DNA of 64,000 nucleotides from Oleiagrimonas citrea (GCF_012395255.1 NZ_JAAZQD010000002.1:124001-188000); one strand, 5' to 3'; numbered from the stretch's first letter, positions 36,046-45,913 are shown. The notes: a model not told the origin generated them from the sequence alone. Translations and numbers: made by a program.

Positions 36046-36945
36046 TCAGTGGCTGCGCGTCGACGCCGGCGCGTCCGGCATCTCGCTGAAGACGCGCTCG
36101 ATGTCCACGCGGTCGTAGCGATACTGCGCCGCGCAGAACTCGCAGGTCACCTCGACCTCGCCATCATTGGCCTGCAGCGCGGCCTCGGCTTCCTCCGTGC
36201 CCAGCGCGCGCAGCATCGCCTCCACGCGCTGCGCGGAACAGCTGCAGCCGAACGCCAGCGGGCGCGGCTCGAACACACGCACGTTCTCCTCGTGGTACAG
36301 CCGGTACAGCAGCGTCTGCGCGGGCAGTTCCAGCAATTCCTTCTCGCTCAGCGTCGCCGTCAGATGCTGCACGCGATCCCAGCCGTCGGCGTCGCCCTGC
36401 ACGCCCGTGCCGCCCTCGGCGGGCATGCGCTGCAACAGCAGGCCTGCCGCGCCGTGCTCGCCGACCGCCAGCACCAGATGCGCCGGAAGCTGTTCGGAGC
36501 GCATGAAATAATCTTCCAGCGCCGCCCCCAGCCCCGCGCTCTCCAGCGGCACCAGTCCCTGATAGCGGTGGCCGGTCTCGACGTTGCCGATGGTGATCGC
36601 CAACGTGGCGCCGGGCAGCGCCGACAAGTCGATGGCCTCATGATCGGCCGCCGCTTCGTCGTGCCGCGCCAGGCCGCGCAGACGGCCGGCATCCGTGCAC
36701 TCGGTGAACAGCAGGCGCAGATCGCCGCGGCTCTTCAATTCCAGCGAAAGCGCGCCGTCGAACTTGATCTGACCGGTGAGCAGCGCACTGGCGGTCAGAC
36801 TCTCGCCTAGCAGACGGCGCACGGCCTGCGGGTAGTCGGCGCGACCGGCCACCTCGCTCCAGCTTTCGTTCAGACGCACCAGCACGCCGCGCACACCGGC
36901 GCGCTCGAGCAGGAAACGGTGCAGTACATCGCGTTCTTCGGTCAC
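36046..36945 (-). CDS. hslO: Redox-regulated chaperone Hsp33
   Basis: A 299-residue holdase activated by oxidation. The C-terminal zinc centre is complete: C234-S-C236 and C268-E-F-C271, almost the same positions as in E. coli Hsp33. The GTG start has GGGAG seven bases upstream and gives the family length; longer ATG starts exist to 37035 but add 30 unrelated residues. It is convergent with the GGDEF-EAL gene with nine bases between stops. Confidence 0.94.
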   Translation of the reverse strand: MTEERDVLHRFLLERAGVRGVLVRLNESWSEVAGRADYPQAVRRLLGESLTASALLTGQIKFDGALSLELKSRGDLRLLFTECTDAGRLRGLARHDEAAADHEAIDLSALPGATLAITIGNVETGHRYQGLVPLESAGLGAALEDYFMRSEQLPAHLVLAVGEHGAAGLLLQRMPAEGGTGVQGDADGWDRVQHLTATLSEKELLELPAQTLLYRLYHEENVRVFEPRPLAFGCSCSAQRVEAMLRALGTEEAEAALQANDGEVEVTCEFCAAQYRYDRVDIERVFSEMPDAPASTRSH

Positions 36946-37058
36946 GGCAATTCTCCCAGAGCGCGCATACGTGGGGGCATCTGCGCGGGTTCGCAAGATC
37001 GGTATGCCAAGGATAACGGCTCGGCCGGCATTCACATGCGTCCTTTACACTTGGAGCG

Positions 37059-37802
37059 ATGAAATCCGGCAAACGGCCTCTGTGGAAACGACTGCTCCGC
37101 GGCGCCCTCTGGGCGTTGCTGATCTGGTTCGTGGTGACCGAGTCGATGGTGCTCGTCCTGCGCTTCGTCCCGCCGTGGACGAGCGCCTTCATGGTCGAGC
37201 GCCAGCTCAGCGCCTGGCGTCACGGCGAGAAGGATTTCCACCTGCGTTATCACTGGGTGCCGTGGTCCAAGATCAGCAAGCAGGTGCCGCTGGCGATGGT
37301 CGCCTCCGAGGACCAGAAATTTCCCTTCCACCACGGCTTCGACGTGGCCTCGATCCAGAAGGCCATCGACACGGCCGAGGACGGCGGTCGCCTGCGCGGC
37401 GCCAGCACCATCAGCCAGCAGACCGCCAAGAACCTGTTCCTGTGGGGTGGACGCAGCTTCTTCCGCAAGGGCCTGGAAGCCTATTTCACCGTCCTGCTCG
37501 AAACGACCTGGCCGAAGCGGCGCATCCTCGAGGTGTACGTCAACATCGCCGAACTCGGCAACGGCATCTACGGCGTGGACGCCGCCAGTCACGCCTACTG
37601 GCATACCGATCCGTCGCAGCTGAACAGCTACCAGGGCGCACTGCTGGCCGCCGTCCTGCCCAACCCCCGGCGCATGCACGCCGACCGCCCTTCCGCTTAC
37701 GTGCAGCGGCGTGTGGCATGGATCCAGCAGCAGATGACGCAACTGGGCGGCACCGCCTACGTGACCGAAAAGCATCCCCCGCACCCACGCGCGCAGCCAT
37801 AG
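37059..37802 (+). CDS. mtgA: Monofunctional peptidoglycan glycosyltransferase
   Basis: A 247-residue GT51 enzyme that polymerises lipid II. It has one N-terminal membrane anchor (about 12-37) and the family motifs ASEDQKFPFHHGFD with the catalytic Glu, and GASTISQQTAKNLFLW. There is no transpeptidase domain. Usual length for MtgA. Confidence 0.94.
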   Translation: MKSGKRPLWKRLLRGALWALLIWFVVTESMVLVLRFVPPWTSAFMVERQLSAWRHGEKDFHLRYHWVPWSKISKQVPLAMVASEDQKFPFHHGFDVASIQKAIDTAEDGGRLRGASTISQQTAKNLFLWGGRSFFRKGLEAYFTVLLETTWPKRRILEVYVNIAELGNGIYGVDAASHAYWHTDPSQLNSYQGALLAAVLPNPRRMHADRPSAYVQRRVAWIQQQMTQLGGTAYVTEKHPPHPRAQP

Positions 37803-37829
37803 CCCCGTTCGCATGGCAGAATCGACGCC

Positions 37830-38804
37830 ATGACCGAAACCACTCCTCAGTCTACGCTGACCGTCGTGGTGCCCGCCTACAACGAAGGCGACGGACTGCT
37901 CGCCTTCCACCAGCGCGTGCGCCCGGTACTCGACTCGCTCGATCTGGATAGCCGCGTGCTGTACGTGGACGACGGAAGCCGCGATGACACCTGGAACATG
38001 ATTTGCGGCATCGCCGCGGAAGATGCGCGAACCGGCGGCATGCGCCTGTCGCGCAATTTCGGCAAAGAAGCCGCACTGAGCGCAGGACTGGATCACGCCG
38101 ACGCCGACGCCGTGGTGGTGATCGACGCCGACCTGCAAGACCCGCCGGAACTCATTCCCCAACTGGTCGAGCAATGGCGCGCCGGCTTCGACGTGGTCTA
38201 CGCCACGCGCAGCGCACGCGAGGGGGAGAGCCGATTCAAGCGCTTCACGGCGGCCGCCTTCTATCGCGTCATGGAGCGGCTTTCCGACACCCCGCTGCCG
38301 CGCGACACCGGCGATTTTCGACTGCTTTCGCGACAGGCCGTGCTGGCGCTGCGCGAGCTGCCCGAACGCCAGCGCTTCATGAAAGGGCTGTTCGCCTGGA
38401 TCGGTTACCGACAGACCGGCGTAACCTATCGTCGCCATCCGCGCCACGAAGGCCAGAGCAAATGGAACTACTGGCGCCTGCTCAACCTGGCCGTGGAAGG
38501 CATCACTTCGTTTTCCGTGGCACCCCTGCGCCTGGCGACCTGGATCGGTTTCGGCTCGGCGACGATGGCCTTCGTCTACGGCATCTGGGTGCTGCTGAAG
38601 GCCCTGATATGGGGGGATCCAGTACGCGGCTACCCGACGCTGATCCTGGTGATCCTGTTCCTCGGCGGCGTGCAGCTGCTGGCCCTCGGCGTGATCGGCG
38701 AATACCTCGGCCGCATGTATGCCGAAAGCAAGCAACGCCCGCTGTATTTCGTGCAGGAACGGCTTCCGACCACAACCGAAACACCGCCCCGCATCGACTC
38801 GTGA
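37830..38804 (+). CDS. GT2 glycosyltransferase with C-terminal membrane helices (GtrB/ArnC-like)
   Basis: A 324-residue protein. The catalytic GT-A domain has VVVPAYNEGD near the N-terminus, VDDGSRDDT, and DADLQDPPE with the DxD-like metal site, then QSKWNYWRLL and two membrane helices (about 233-258 and 266-290). This layout is that of enzymes loading undecaprenyl phosphate with a sugar (GtrB, ArnC, DPMS-like). It starts 27 bases after mtgA and likely shares its transcript. Confidence 0.9.
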   Translation: MTETTPQSTLTVVVPAYNEGDGLLAFHQRVRPVLDSLDLDSRVLYVDDGSRDDTWNMICGIAAEDARTGGMRLSRNFGKEAALSAGLDHADADAVVVIDADLQDPPELIPQLVEQWRAGFDVVYATRSAREGESRFKRFTAAAFYRVMERLSDTPLPRDTGDFRLLSRQAVLALRELPERQRFMKGLFAWIGYRQTGVTYRRHPRHEGQSKWNYWRLLNLAVEGITSFSVAPLRLATWIGFGSATMAFVYGIWVLLKALIWGDPVRGYPTLILVILFLGGVQLLALGVIGEYLGRMYAESKQRPLYFVQERLPTTTETPPRIDS

Positions 38805-38867
38805 CCCAGACGCCGGGATCGCGCTAGACTCACAGTCGACCGCCACCGGCCGCCACGGGAGCAGCAC

Positions 38868-39296
38868 ATGCAGCACGTCAGGCATCTGTTGGAATCGAAG
38901 GGCAACCAGGTCTACAGCGTGCAACCGGACACGCCCGTGCTCGACGCCATCAAGCAGATGGCCGAACGCGGCATCGGCGCGCTGCTGGTGCTACGCGGCG
39001 ATGCCCTGGCCGGCATCGTTTCCGAACGCGACTACGCACGCAAGGTCATCCTTCGCGGCCGCGCCTCGTCCAGTACGTCGGTCAGCGAGATCATGAGCGC
39101 CAACGTCCTCACCATTGGCCCCGATGCCAGCGTCGAGGAGTGCATGCGCCTGTGCACCGACAGCCGGGTGCGCCACCTGCCGGTAATCGAGAACGGCCGC
39201 ATCGTCGGCGTGGTATCGATCGGCGATCTGGTGAAAGCGGTGATCGACGATCAGGCGCAGGAAATCGAGCACCTGCAGCGCTACATCGTCAGCTGA
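38868..39296 (+). CDS. Tandem CBS-domain protein
   Basis: A 142-residue protein made of two CBS domains (GALLVLRGDALAGIVSERDYARKV and VRHLPVIENGRIVGVVSIGDLVK), which form a pair binding adenosyl ligands such as AMP or ATP. It has no effector domain, so it acts as a free sensor. GGGAG precedes the ATG. Partner unknown. Confidence 0.92.
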   Translation: MQHVRHLLESKGNQVYSVQPDTPVLDAIKQMAERGIGALLVLRGDALAGIVSERDYARKVILRGRASSSTSVSEIMSANVLTIGPDASVEECMRLCTDSRVRHLPVIENGRIVGVVSIGDLVKAVIDDQAQEIEHLQRYIVS

Positions 39297-39326
39297 TCCA
39301 GCGCCGCAGGGAACAGGAACGGTGCA

Positions 39327-40616
39327 TCAGGCGATGCGGTCGCGATGCGCGGCCTCGTCGGGTTCATCGCCAGCCGTACGCCCCGCGCGGAAACCGACCC
39401 AGACCGCAATGGCCGAGACGCCCGCGCTGATGGCGGCCAGTCCGCCCAAGGCCACGGCAGCGTCGCGCAGGAGATTGATGCCGCTGGTCACCACCAGATC
39501 GCCGAACCGCCACACGGCGGTCTCGACGAAGTTCTTGCCCTTGTAGCGGGTTTCCCGGGCGCTGCGCGTGTACAGCGCGTCGCTGGCCGGCTTGAGCATC
39601 CCGTACTGCGTGCCGCGCACGACCACCTGCAGCACCAGCACCAGCGAAATACCGGCACCCCAGAGCTCGATCCTCGAACCGAGGATCGCAACGAGCACCA
39701 GCAAGGAAAAATTGACCACGGCGGGAATCACGATGCCCCATGTCATGCCGAGGCGCTGCAGAACCCAGCGCGTCACGCTCACCTGCATCAGCACGCCAAG
39801 CGAATTGATCGCGAAATCCAGGTGCGCGTACATCTCTGTGCGCGCCGCATCGCTGACATAGTGCGCCTTGGCGTAATCGGCGACGAGCGCGTACGCGACC
39901 GTGCCGATGCCGTCGTTAAGCAGCATCAGCAGCGCCATGTAGCGCAGGAACGGCTGCGTGAACACGTATTTGACGCCCGCCAGCAGTGAGCCGCCGATCG
40001 CGGCCGCCGACGTCGGCGCGGCCTGCTCCGCCTCGGCCGACACCACCAGCAGCAACAGCATCGACAGACCGAGAAGCAGGGCCGAAATCAGCAGCAACGG
40101 CGCCACGCCGACCAGGTTCACCATCAGCGACGTGATCAATGGGCCGGCGATCGCTCCCGCCATGCCGCCCAGTGCAATCAGCGAAAACAGCCGTCGCGCC
40201 TGCTGGCTGGACCAGATGTCCGCCATCAGACTCCAGAACAGCGACACCACGAACAGATTGAACACGCTGCCCCAGACGAAGAACACCGTGCCCAGCAGCC
40301 GCGCTCCAATTTGATCCTGAAACATGAAGGCCGGCACGAAGGCCAGTTGGCAGACGATGAAGAAGCTGAAGCTCCACAACATCAGCTGCCTCCGCGGGAA
40401 GCGCACGACCAGCCAGCCGATCAGCGGCGTCAGCAGCAGCGTGGCGACGAAGGTGGCGCCGTAGAACAGCGGCAACGAGATCGAACCCACCGCACCGCTG
40501 AGCTGGTCGCGCACCGGACGGATGATGTAGTAGGCGGTGAGAATCAGGAAGAAGCATGTCGCGGAAAGCAGCAGCGGCCGCACTTCACTGGCATCTCGAA
40601 TATCGGGGCGTTCCAT
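39327..40616 (-). CDS. MFS-type transporter, nucleotide-translocase-like
   Basis: A 429-residue protein with about 12 membrane helices. The start (CFFLILTAYYIIRPVRDQL) and the segment LKPASDALYTRSARETRYKGKNFVETAVWR resemble the ATP/ADP translocase-like branch of MFS proteins found in free-living bacteria. Start set at MERPDIRD; an overlapping GTG two codons upstream is possible. Substrate unknown. Confidence 0.8.
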   Translation of the reverse strand: MERPDIRDASEVRPLLLSATCFFLILTAYYIIRPVRDQLSGAVGSISLPLFYGATFVATLLLTPLIGWLVVRFPRRQLMLWSFSFFIVCQLAFVPAFMFQDQIGARLLGTVFFVWGSVFNLFVVSLFWSLMADIWSSQQARRLFSLIALGGMAGAIAGPLITSLMVNLVGVAPLLLISALLLGLSMLLLLVVSAEAEQAAPTSAAAIGGSLLAGVKYVFTQPFLRYMALLMLLNDGIGTVAYALVADYAKAHYVSDAARTEMYAHLDFAINSLGVLMQVSVTRWVLQRLGMTWGIVIPAVVNFSLLVLVAILGSRIELWGAGISLVLVLQVVVRGTQYGMLKPASDALYTRSARETRYKGKNFVETAVWRFGDLVVTSGINLLRDAAVALGGLAAISAGVSAIAVWVGFRAGRTAGDEPDEAAHRDRIA

Positions 40617-40632
40617 GGTCACGGCCCGCGCA

Positions 40633-42624
40633 TCACGTGGTGTGCGCGTCCTCGTCCTCGTCGGAGAAAGTAGTCAGGTGTTGCAGAAGCGGCGGCAGCG
40701 GGCAATGCAGCGCGGCGCAGATCACGCGCAGCAACTCGGCCTCGGCCACGTTGACGTGGTCGTCCTCGGCCACGGCCAGAGTCAGACCGCGCACCACCAG
40801 TTGCTTGTCCAGCGGACGGATGCGGTCCAGGCGTTCCAACGCACGATCCATCGCCGCCTGCCAGTTGCCCGGCACCGCGAAGTCCGCACGCGCATTGGGC
40901 AGCGCCTCGTGCATGGCGCGCGCCCAGGCACGCCGGGCCGCGTCGCCGTCATCATGTCCATGATGCGCCACGACGGCGCACAGGACCGCGTAATCAGCCT
41001 CGACCTGGCGCAGCCGCCGCGCGCCGGGCACGAAGCCACGGGACGGATCCAGCGCGTCGGTCAGCATCAACCGCAGCAACTTGACCAGGCAATACTCGTG
41101 CAGGCTGATCCGCTGATCGGCATGAATGATGATGTCCAGCGTGTGCAGCAGCTGCGTCAGACGCGGACGCGGCTGCCGCTTGAGCTGCGGAAACGCCAGT
41201 GCCACCAGCGGCAAATGCAGCATCGGATGCAGAATCGAAAGGGCTGGCAACAGGGCTTCCACGCCCTCTGCAGCATCGCTGCCAAAACCGCTATCGACCT
41301 GCAGCAGTTGCGCGTCACGCACGCGCGGGTCGTCGGATACGGCCAGCGCCAACACCAGATCCAGCGCACCGGAGGCGTCGTGCGCCGCACGCGCCAGCGT
41401 ATCCGGCAACTGCCGCTGCAGGTGTCCGGCAGCATGCACATCCTGCATCCCCGGCCGGCCGACACGCGCACTGACCGCTTCCGCCTGCACCGGCATCGGG
41501 CGATCGGTACGCGGCATGGCTGTTTCCGCTACCGCCGCCGCGCCCCCTGTCGAGAACGTCGGCATAAAGCCGGAGATGGATGCCGAGGCATCCTCGCCGT
41601 GACGCGCACGCTGCGGCTGCAGCCAGGCCCGCGCCAGCTGTTCGATTTCCTTCTCGTCGTAGGGTACGCCGAGCGCGCGAATGCGTTCGGGCAAGGGTGG
41701 ATGGGTCGCGAACAGGCTGGAAAAGCGCCCCGGCTCGCCGAACAGCATGTGTGCGACTTCCTGGCTGTTCGCCGCCTGCAGCTGCGAGCCTTCGGCCATT
41801 GCCGCGATCTTCTTCAGGGCGCCGGCGATACCTCGCGTCTGGCGCGTGAATTGCACCGCCGAGGCATCGGCCAGCGATTCGCGCGAGCGCGCCACCGCAG
41901 CCTGGATCAAGCGGCCGAAGAAGAACCCGATATACCCCACCAGCAGCAACGCCAGACCGATCAGGGCGACATAAGCGGTATTGCCTTTGCGCGTGCGCAC
42001 GCGTCCGCCGGAGTACATCAGGATGCGACCGACGATGCCGATCACCAGGATGCCGAACAGCAGGCCCATCAGCCGAATGTTCAGACGCATGTCGCCGTTC
42101 AACACATGGCTGAATTCATGTGCGATCACGCCCTGCAACTCGTCGCGGGTCAGCCGATCCAGGCATCCCTGCGTCACGCATACGGCCGCATCCGACGGCG
42201 TGTACCCGGCCGCGAAGGCATTGATTCCCGGTTCGGATTCGAGCACGAAGATATCCGGCACCGGCACCGACGAAGCGATGGCGATCTCCTCGATGACATT
42301 GCGCAACTTGCGCCAGGCCGGATTGGTCGTGTCCGGCGAAACCGCCGTGGCACCCATGCTTCGCGCCACGGCTGCACCGCCACCGCGCAGACTGAGCGTG
42401 CGCGCCAGCGAAGCCATGCCGATCAGCGCCAGCACACCGAAACTGATCAGCGCCATCGATCCCAGGTCCACGCCCAGACCGTTCTCGGTCGCACGACCGT
42501 AACCGACCACCACCAGAACGACCACGTCCACCGCCGCGACCACGGCTAGCACCGCCAGCACGAACAGTACGACCAGCCAACGGCTGCTGCGACGCACCCG
42601 TGCCTGTTGCGCGAAGAAATCCAC
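40633..42624 (-). CDS. M48 (HtpX-like) membrane metalloprotease with long C-terminal extension
   Basis: A 663-residue protein. Two membrane helices near 17-42 and 56-72 precede the zinc motif HEFSH (169-173), followed by NGDMR and a third glutamate in RSRESLADASAV. Membrane pairs follow at about 183-205 and 216-240. Classical HtpX has about 290 residues; here some 320 extra helical residues follow, of unknown role. It lies 46 bases after lemA, a known gene pair in envelope quality control. Confidence 0.9.
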   Translation of the reverse strand: MDFFAQQARVRRSSRWLVVLFVLAVLAVVAAVDVVVLVVVGYGRATENGLGVDLGSMALISFGVLALIGMASLARTLSLRGGGAAVARSMGATAVSPDTTNPAWRKLRNVIEEIAIASSVPVPDIFVLESEPGINAFAAGYTPSDAAVCVTQGCLDRLTRDELQGVIAHEFSHVLNGDMRLNIRLMGLLFGILVIGIVGRILMYSGGRVRTRKGNTAYVALIGLALLLVGYIGFFFGRLIQAAVARSRESLADASAVQFTRQTRGIAGALKKIAAMAEGSQLQAANSQEVAHMLFGEPGRFSSLFATHPPLPERIRALGVPYDEKEIEQLARAWLQPQRARHGEDASASISGFMPTFSTGGAAAVAETAMPRTDRPMPVQAEAVSARVGRPGMQDVHAAGHLQRQLPDTLARAAHDASGALDLVLALAVSDDPRVRDAQLLQVDSGFGSDAAEGVEALLPALSILHPMLHLPLVALAFPQLKRQPRPRLTQLLHTLDIIIHADQRISLHEYCLVKLLRLMLTDALDPSRGFVPGARRLRQVEADYAVLCAVVAHHGHDDGDAARRAWARAMHEALPNARADFAVPGNWQAAMDRALERLDRIRPLDKQLVVRGLTLAVAEDDHVNVAEAELLRVICAALHCPLPPLLQHLTTFSDEDEDAHTT

Positions 42625-42670
42625 GGAGGCTAGTTCTGCGCGAAGGTCGGCGGAAAACGCGCCGCACGCA

Positions 42671-43258
42671 TCAGGCGAACGACACCTGCGGCGCCTGCTT
42701 GGCGGCGGGATCCTCGAGCTTCAGGGGCTCGGCCGGCTTGAAGCCGAAATTGCCGGCGATCAGGGTGTTCGGGAATACTTCGCGGCGGTTGTTGTAGGTC
42801 ATCACCGCGTCGTTGTAGGCCTGACGCGCGAACGCGATGCGGTTCTCGGTCGAGGTCAGCTCCTCGGACAGCTGCATCATGTTCTGGTTGGCCTTCAGAT
42901 CCGGATAGGCTTCGGACAGGGCGAACAGGCGACCGAGTGTCTGGGTCAGCATGTTCTCGGCGCCGGAAAGCTTTTTCATCGCCTCCGGGTCGCCGGGGTT
43001 GGCCTTGGCGCCGGCCAGACCGGACATCGCGCCATTGCGGGCCTGGATGACCGCCTCCAGCGTCTCACGCTCGTGCTTGAGATAGCCCTTCGCGGTCTCG
43101 ACCAGATTCGGAATCAGGTCGTGACGGCGGGTGAGCTGCACGTCGATCTGCGCAAAGGCGTTCTTGTAGCCGTTGCGGGCGCGCACTAGGCCGTTGTAGA
43201 TGCCGACCAGGTACACCACAATCAGCACCGCGATGATCAAGAGAATGATGCCAGTCAT
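42671..43258 (-). CDS. lemA: LemA family protein
   Basis: A 195-residue protein with one N-terminal membrane helix (GIILLIIAVLIVVYLVGIYN) and a helical periplasmic or cytoplasmic bundle with the family signature QLTRRHDLIPNLVETAKGY and YN(D/N)AV...YNNRRE. Start chosen at MTGIILL with AAAGGA in front; the frame is open for 1.3 kb upstream by chance. It leads the lemA-M48 protease pair. Confidence 0.94.
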   Translation of the reverse strand: MTGIILLIIAVLIVVYLVGIYNGLVRARNGYKNAFAQIDVQLTRRHDLIPNLVETAKGYLKHERETLEAVIQARNGAMSGLAGAKANPGDPEAMKKLSGAENMLTQTLGRLFALSEAYPDLKANQNMMQLSEELTSTENRIAFARQAYNDAVMTYNNRREVFPNTLIAGNFGFKPAEPLKLEDPAAKQAPQVSFA

Positions 43259-43309
43259 CGGTCCTTTCCCACCCTGCGCAATGCAGTGAGCAACACGAAG
43301 CAGCATAGC

Positions 43310-44545
43310 ATGACCGCCCGCTCGATCCTTCACTTTCTGGCGCCCTGCGCAGCCCTGCTCGCAGCACTGGCATGCCCGCCCGCCAACGCCCGCGCAACCG
43401 TGCGCGACCCCGTTCACAACCAACGCGTGACGCCCGCGCAATTGCGACATGCACTGAAGGCCTACGACCGCTGGTTGATCCAGCTGGAAGAACATCGCGA
43501 CACCGCCGGCATGGCGACGGCCGTCATCGCCGACGGTCATGTTGCCTATGAACGCACCCTTGGCTACGCCGATGCGCGTGCGGGCATCCGGGTCACGCCG
43601 AACACCGTTTTTCGTATCGCTTCGCTTTCCAAGGCATTCGCGTCCGCGTTGACCGGCCTGCTGGTGGACAACGGCAGCCTTCGCTGGGATACACGCCTGA
43701 CGGACGTGCTGCCGTTTTTCGACCTCAACAACGATGATGCGACCCAGCAGGCGACCGTTGGCGACATCCTCGGCCAGCGTCTGGGCCTGCCACGCAACAC
43801 CTACGACCTGCTGCTGGAAGCGAACGAGCCGTACCCGAAACTTGCGCGCGAACTGGATCAGGTTCACCTGCGCTGCCAGGTCGGCACCTGCTACAGCTAT
43901 CAGAACGTCGCCTTCAGCCTGATCGGAGACGTGATCCACGCCCGCACCGGCGACTTCTATGGTCACGAAGTCGAGCGGCGACTGTTTCTTCCTCTGGGCA
44001 TGACCACCGCGACCTACGGACTGCAAGGATTGGAGAACAGCGCCAGTTGGGCGCGACCGCATCGCCGCACACGCGCTGGGTGGCGGCCCTTCACGCCGAG
44101 GGAAGCCTATTACCGCGTCGCGCCGGCCGCCGGCGTCAACGCGAGCTTGCGCGACATGGAACAGTGGCTGATCGCGCAGATGGGCGGTCGCCCGGACGTG
44201 CTGCCCGCCGCCCTGCTGCGCACCCTGCACACGCCGGGCATCGCGACGCCCAGTGAATTGCATGCCACACCATGGCGACGCGCTCGACTTGACGACGCAC
44301 ACTACGCGCTCGGCTGGCGTATCTACGATTACGCCGGGCAGCGGCTGATCTTCCATGCCGGCGCCGTCAATGGCTATCGCGCCATGATCGGATTCCTGCC
44401 CGCGCAGAAGGTCGGCATCGTGATGCTGTGGAATGCCGGCACTTCGCGTCCCGCGGGACTGTTCCCCATGTTCTTGGATCAACTGCTGGGCCTGCAGCCA
44501 CGCGACTGGGCCAACCTCGAGCGACGCCGGCATACTCGCCGCTGA
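43310..44545 (+). CDS. Serine hydrolase of the beta-lactamase/esterase family
   Basis: A 411-residue exported protein (signal peptide about 1-29, ending ANARA). It has the class C beta-lactamase-fold motifs S105-L-S-K108, Y197-Q-N199 and a late HAG in place of KTG. That set is typical of EstB-like esterases and DD-peptidase-like enzymes rather than resistance enzymes. Start set at MTARSILHF; a GTG at 43286 would add eight residues. Confidence 0.86.
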   Translation: MTARSILHFLAPCAALLAALACPPANARATVRDPVHNQRVTPAQLRHALKAYDRWLIQLEEHRDTAGMATAVIADGHVAYERTLGYADARAGIRVTPNTVFRIASLSKAFASALTGLLVDNGSLRWDTRLTDVLPFFDLNNDDATQQATVGDILGQRLGLPRNTYDLLLEANEPYPKLARELDQVHLRCQVGTCYSYQNVAFSLIGDVIHARTGDFYGHEVERRLFLPLGMTTATYGLQGLENSASWARPHRRTRAGWRPFTPREAYYRVAPAAGVNASLRDMEQWLIAQMGGRPDVLPAALLRTLHTPGIATPSELHATPWRRARLDDAHYALGWRIYDYAGQRLIFHAGAVNGYRAMIGFLPAQKVGIVMLWNAGTSRPAGLFPMFLDQLLGLQPRDWANLERRRHTRR

Positions 44546-44553
44546 GCCCATGA

Positions 44554-44585
44554 ACGAAGGGCGATGCATATGCATCGCCCTTCGT
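44554..44585. terminator. 32-bp perfect palindrome between convergent genes
   Basis: Bases 44554-44569 are exactly complementary to 44570-44585, giving a 16-bp stem with no unpaired bases. It sits nine bases after the hydrolase stop and 29 bases from the tonB-like stop, so it can terminate both. Confidence 0.75.
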
Positions 44586-44614
44586 CGCTTGCAGATTGTC
44601 GCGGAACGCGATTC

Positions 44615-45631
44615 TTACTGGTTGCCCAACGAGAAGTTGATGCGTCGCCGCATCGTCACCGGGAATGGGCGACCGTTGTTCAGCGCCGGACGGTACTTCC
44701 AGCGCTCCACTGCGGAAATCGCCGCACGATCGAAAACATGTCTGGGCTTGGCGTCAAGCACGGTGGCGTTCTTCACATTACCGGAGGCGTCGACCGTGAA
44801 CTGCACATCCACCCAGCCTTCCTGACGACGGCGGAACGCCACGCTGGGATAACGCGGATTGACGCTGCTCACGAGCACCGCGTTCTGGATACGAACCGGC
44901 GCTGGCGCCTGCTTCTTCGGCTGCGCCGGAGCCTGGGCGGTCTGCTGCTCCTGCGGTTGCGTCGTGGCCGGCTTGGACGTGGCATCCGCAGCCTGCGCCT
45001 CGGCTGCCTGACGCTTCTTCTCCGCCTCGGCGGCAGCCCGCTGTTTCTGCGCGGCTTGCTGCTTGGCCAGAAGGTCCGCCTGCGCCTGCTGCTGTTCCTT
45101 GGTCGCCGTCTTGCGCTGCGCATCGAGCTTGGAGCGCAGGATCGTCAACGTGTAGTTGTCCGGGTCAGCCTTGGCCAGAAGGTCGATCTCGCGCTGTGCT
45201 TCATTGAAGTTGCGGCTGTTGATGTCCTGCTCGGCTTCGTTGGCGCCGAACGGGAAAGTTTCGCGGAGCGCTTCTTTCGCCACCTGATTGTTGGGCTGAC
45301 GCTCCAGAACCTTCAGATAAAACTCGAAAGCGTTGTTGCCCGCCGGTGAAAGCAGACGCTCTTCACGCACGGCCTTGCCGGCCTCGTTGAGCAACTGATC
45401 GGTGGACATCGCCGCGACGTTGGCCGGAGGCGGCGTCGACTTGGACACGACTTTCTTCTTGGTCGCGGCCTGCGTCGGACTTTCGCCCTTGGTCGCATCA
45501 AGATGCGGCTTGACTACCAGGAACCAGCCTGCCGCAGCGATCACAAGCACGATCAGGCCGGAAAAAATGAAGGTGGACGAGGCCGCGCCTCGCGCGCGAC
45601 GACGATTTGAAATAGACATTCGGGTATCCAT
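44615..45631 (-). CDS. TonB-like energy transducer
   Basis: A 338-residue protein with one N-terminal membrane helix (TFIFSGLIVLVIAAAGWFLV), a helical region, an Ala/Gln/Lys-rich coiled spacer (about 165-245) and a C-terminal TonB domain (PRYPSVAFRRRQEGWVDVQFTVDASGNV ... FDRAAISAVERWKYRPA). There are few prolines in the spacer, unlike classical TonB. No ExbB/ExbD genes are adjacent. It may energise an outer-membrane transporter or act in cell-shape control. Confidence 0.86.
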   Translation of the reverse strand: MDTRMSISNRRRARGAASSTFIFSGLIVLVIAAAGWFLVVKPHLDATKGESPTQAATKKKVVSKSTPPPANVAAMSTDQLLNEAGKAVREERLLSPAGNNAFEFYLKVLERQPNNQVAKEALRETFPFGANEAEQDINSRNFNEAQREIDLLAKADPDNYTLTILRSKLDAQRKTATKEQQQAQADLLAKQQAAQKQRAAAEAEKKRQAAEAQAADATSKPATTQPQEQQTAQAPAQPKKQAPAPVRIQNAVLVSSVNPRYPSVAFRRRQEGWVDVQFTVDASGNVKNATVLDAKPRHVFDRAAISAVERWKYRPALNNGRPFPVTMRRRINFSLGNQ

Positions 45632-45817
45632 GGTCACTCGCTACGTTGCTACCAGATACCCGCGCCCCCTGTAGTTCCCCTGAAGAAGAACCCAGACCCT
45701 GCGGTCTGTTGCAGCGCGGATTCCGGAACAAGGTACCCCCATCACGCGCCACTGCCAATAGCTAAGCCATTCTTTTGACAAGGCGGATACGCACCGGCGC
45801 CGCTCCCTGAAACGAAA

Positions 45818-45837
45818 TGCCCCGGAAATCCGGGGCA
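45818..45837 (-). terminator. Terminator of the metJ-tail gene
   Basis: On the minus strand a 9-bp stem TGCCCCGGA/TCCGGGGCA with a two-base loop is followed by TTTCGTTT, a reasonable intrinsic terminator. A second hairpin precedes it: a 10-bp stem at 45854-45863 and 45877-45886. Confidence 0.75.
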
Positions 45838-45913
45838 AATGCAGAGTCTCTGCAAGCTTCCTGCGCTGGGCAGCCACAGGAAGCTTCGTGGCGAACCACG
45901 CGTGGAGTCGATC

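Noticed and set aside
40537-42549. 670-codon open frame on the plus strand
   Set aside because: Antisense to the M48 protease gene, whose HEFSH motif and membrane helices are unambiguous.
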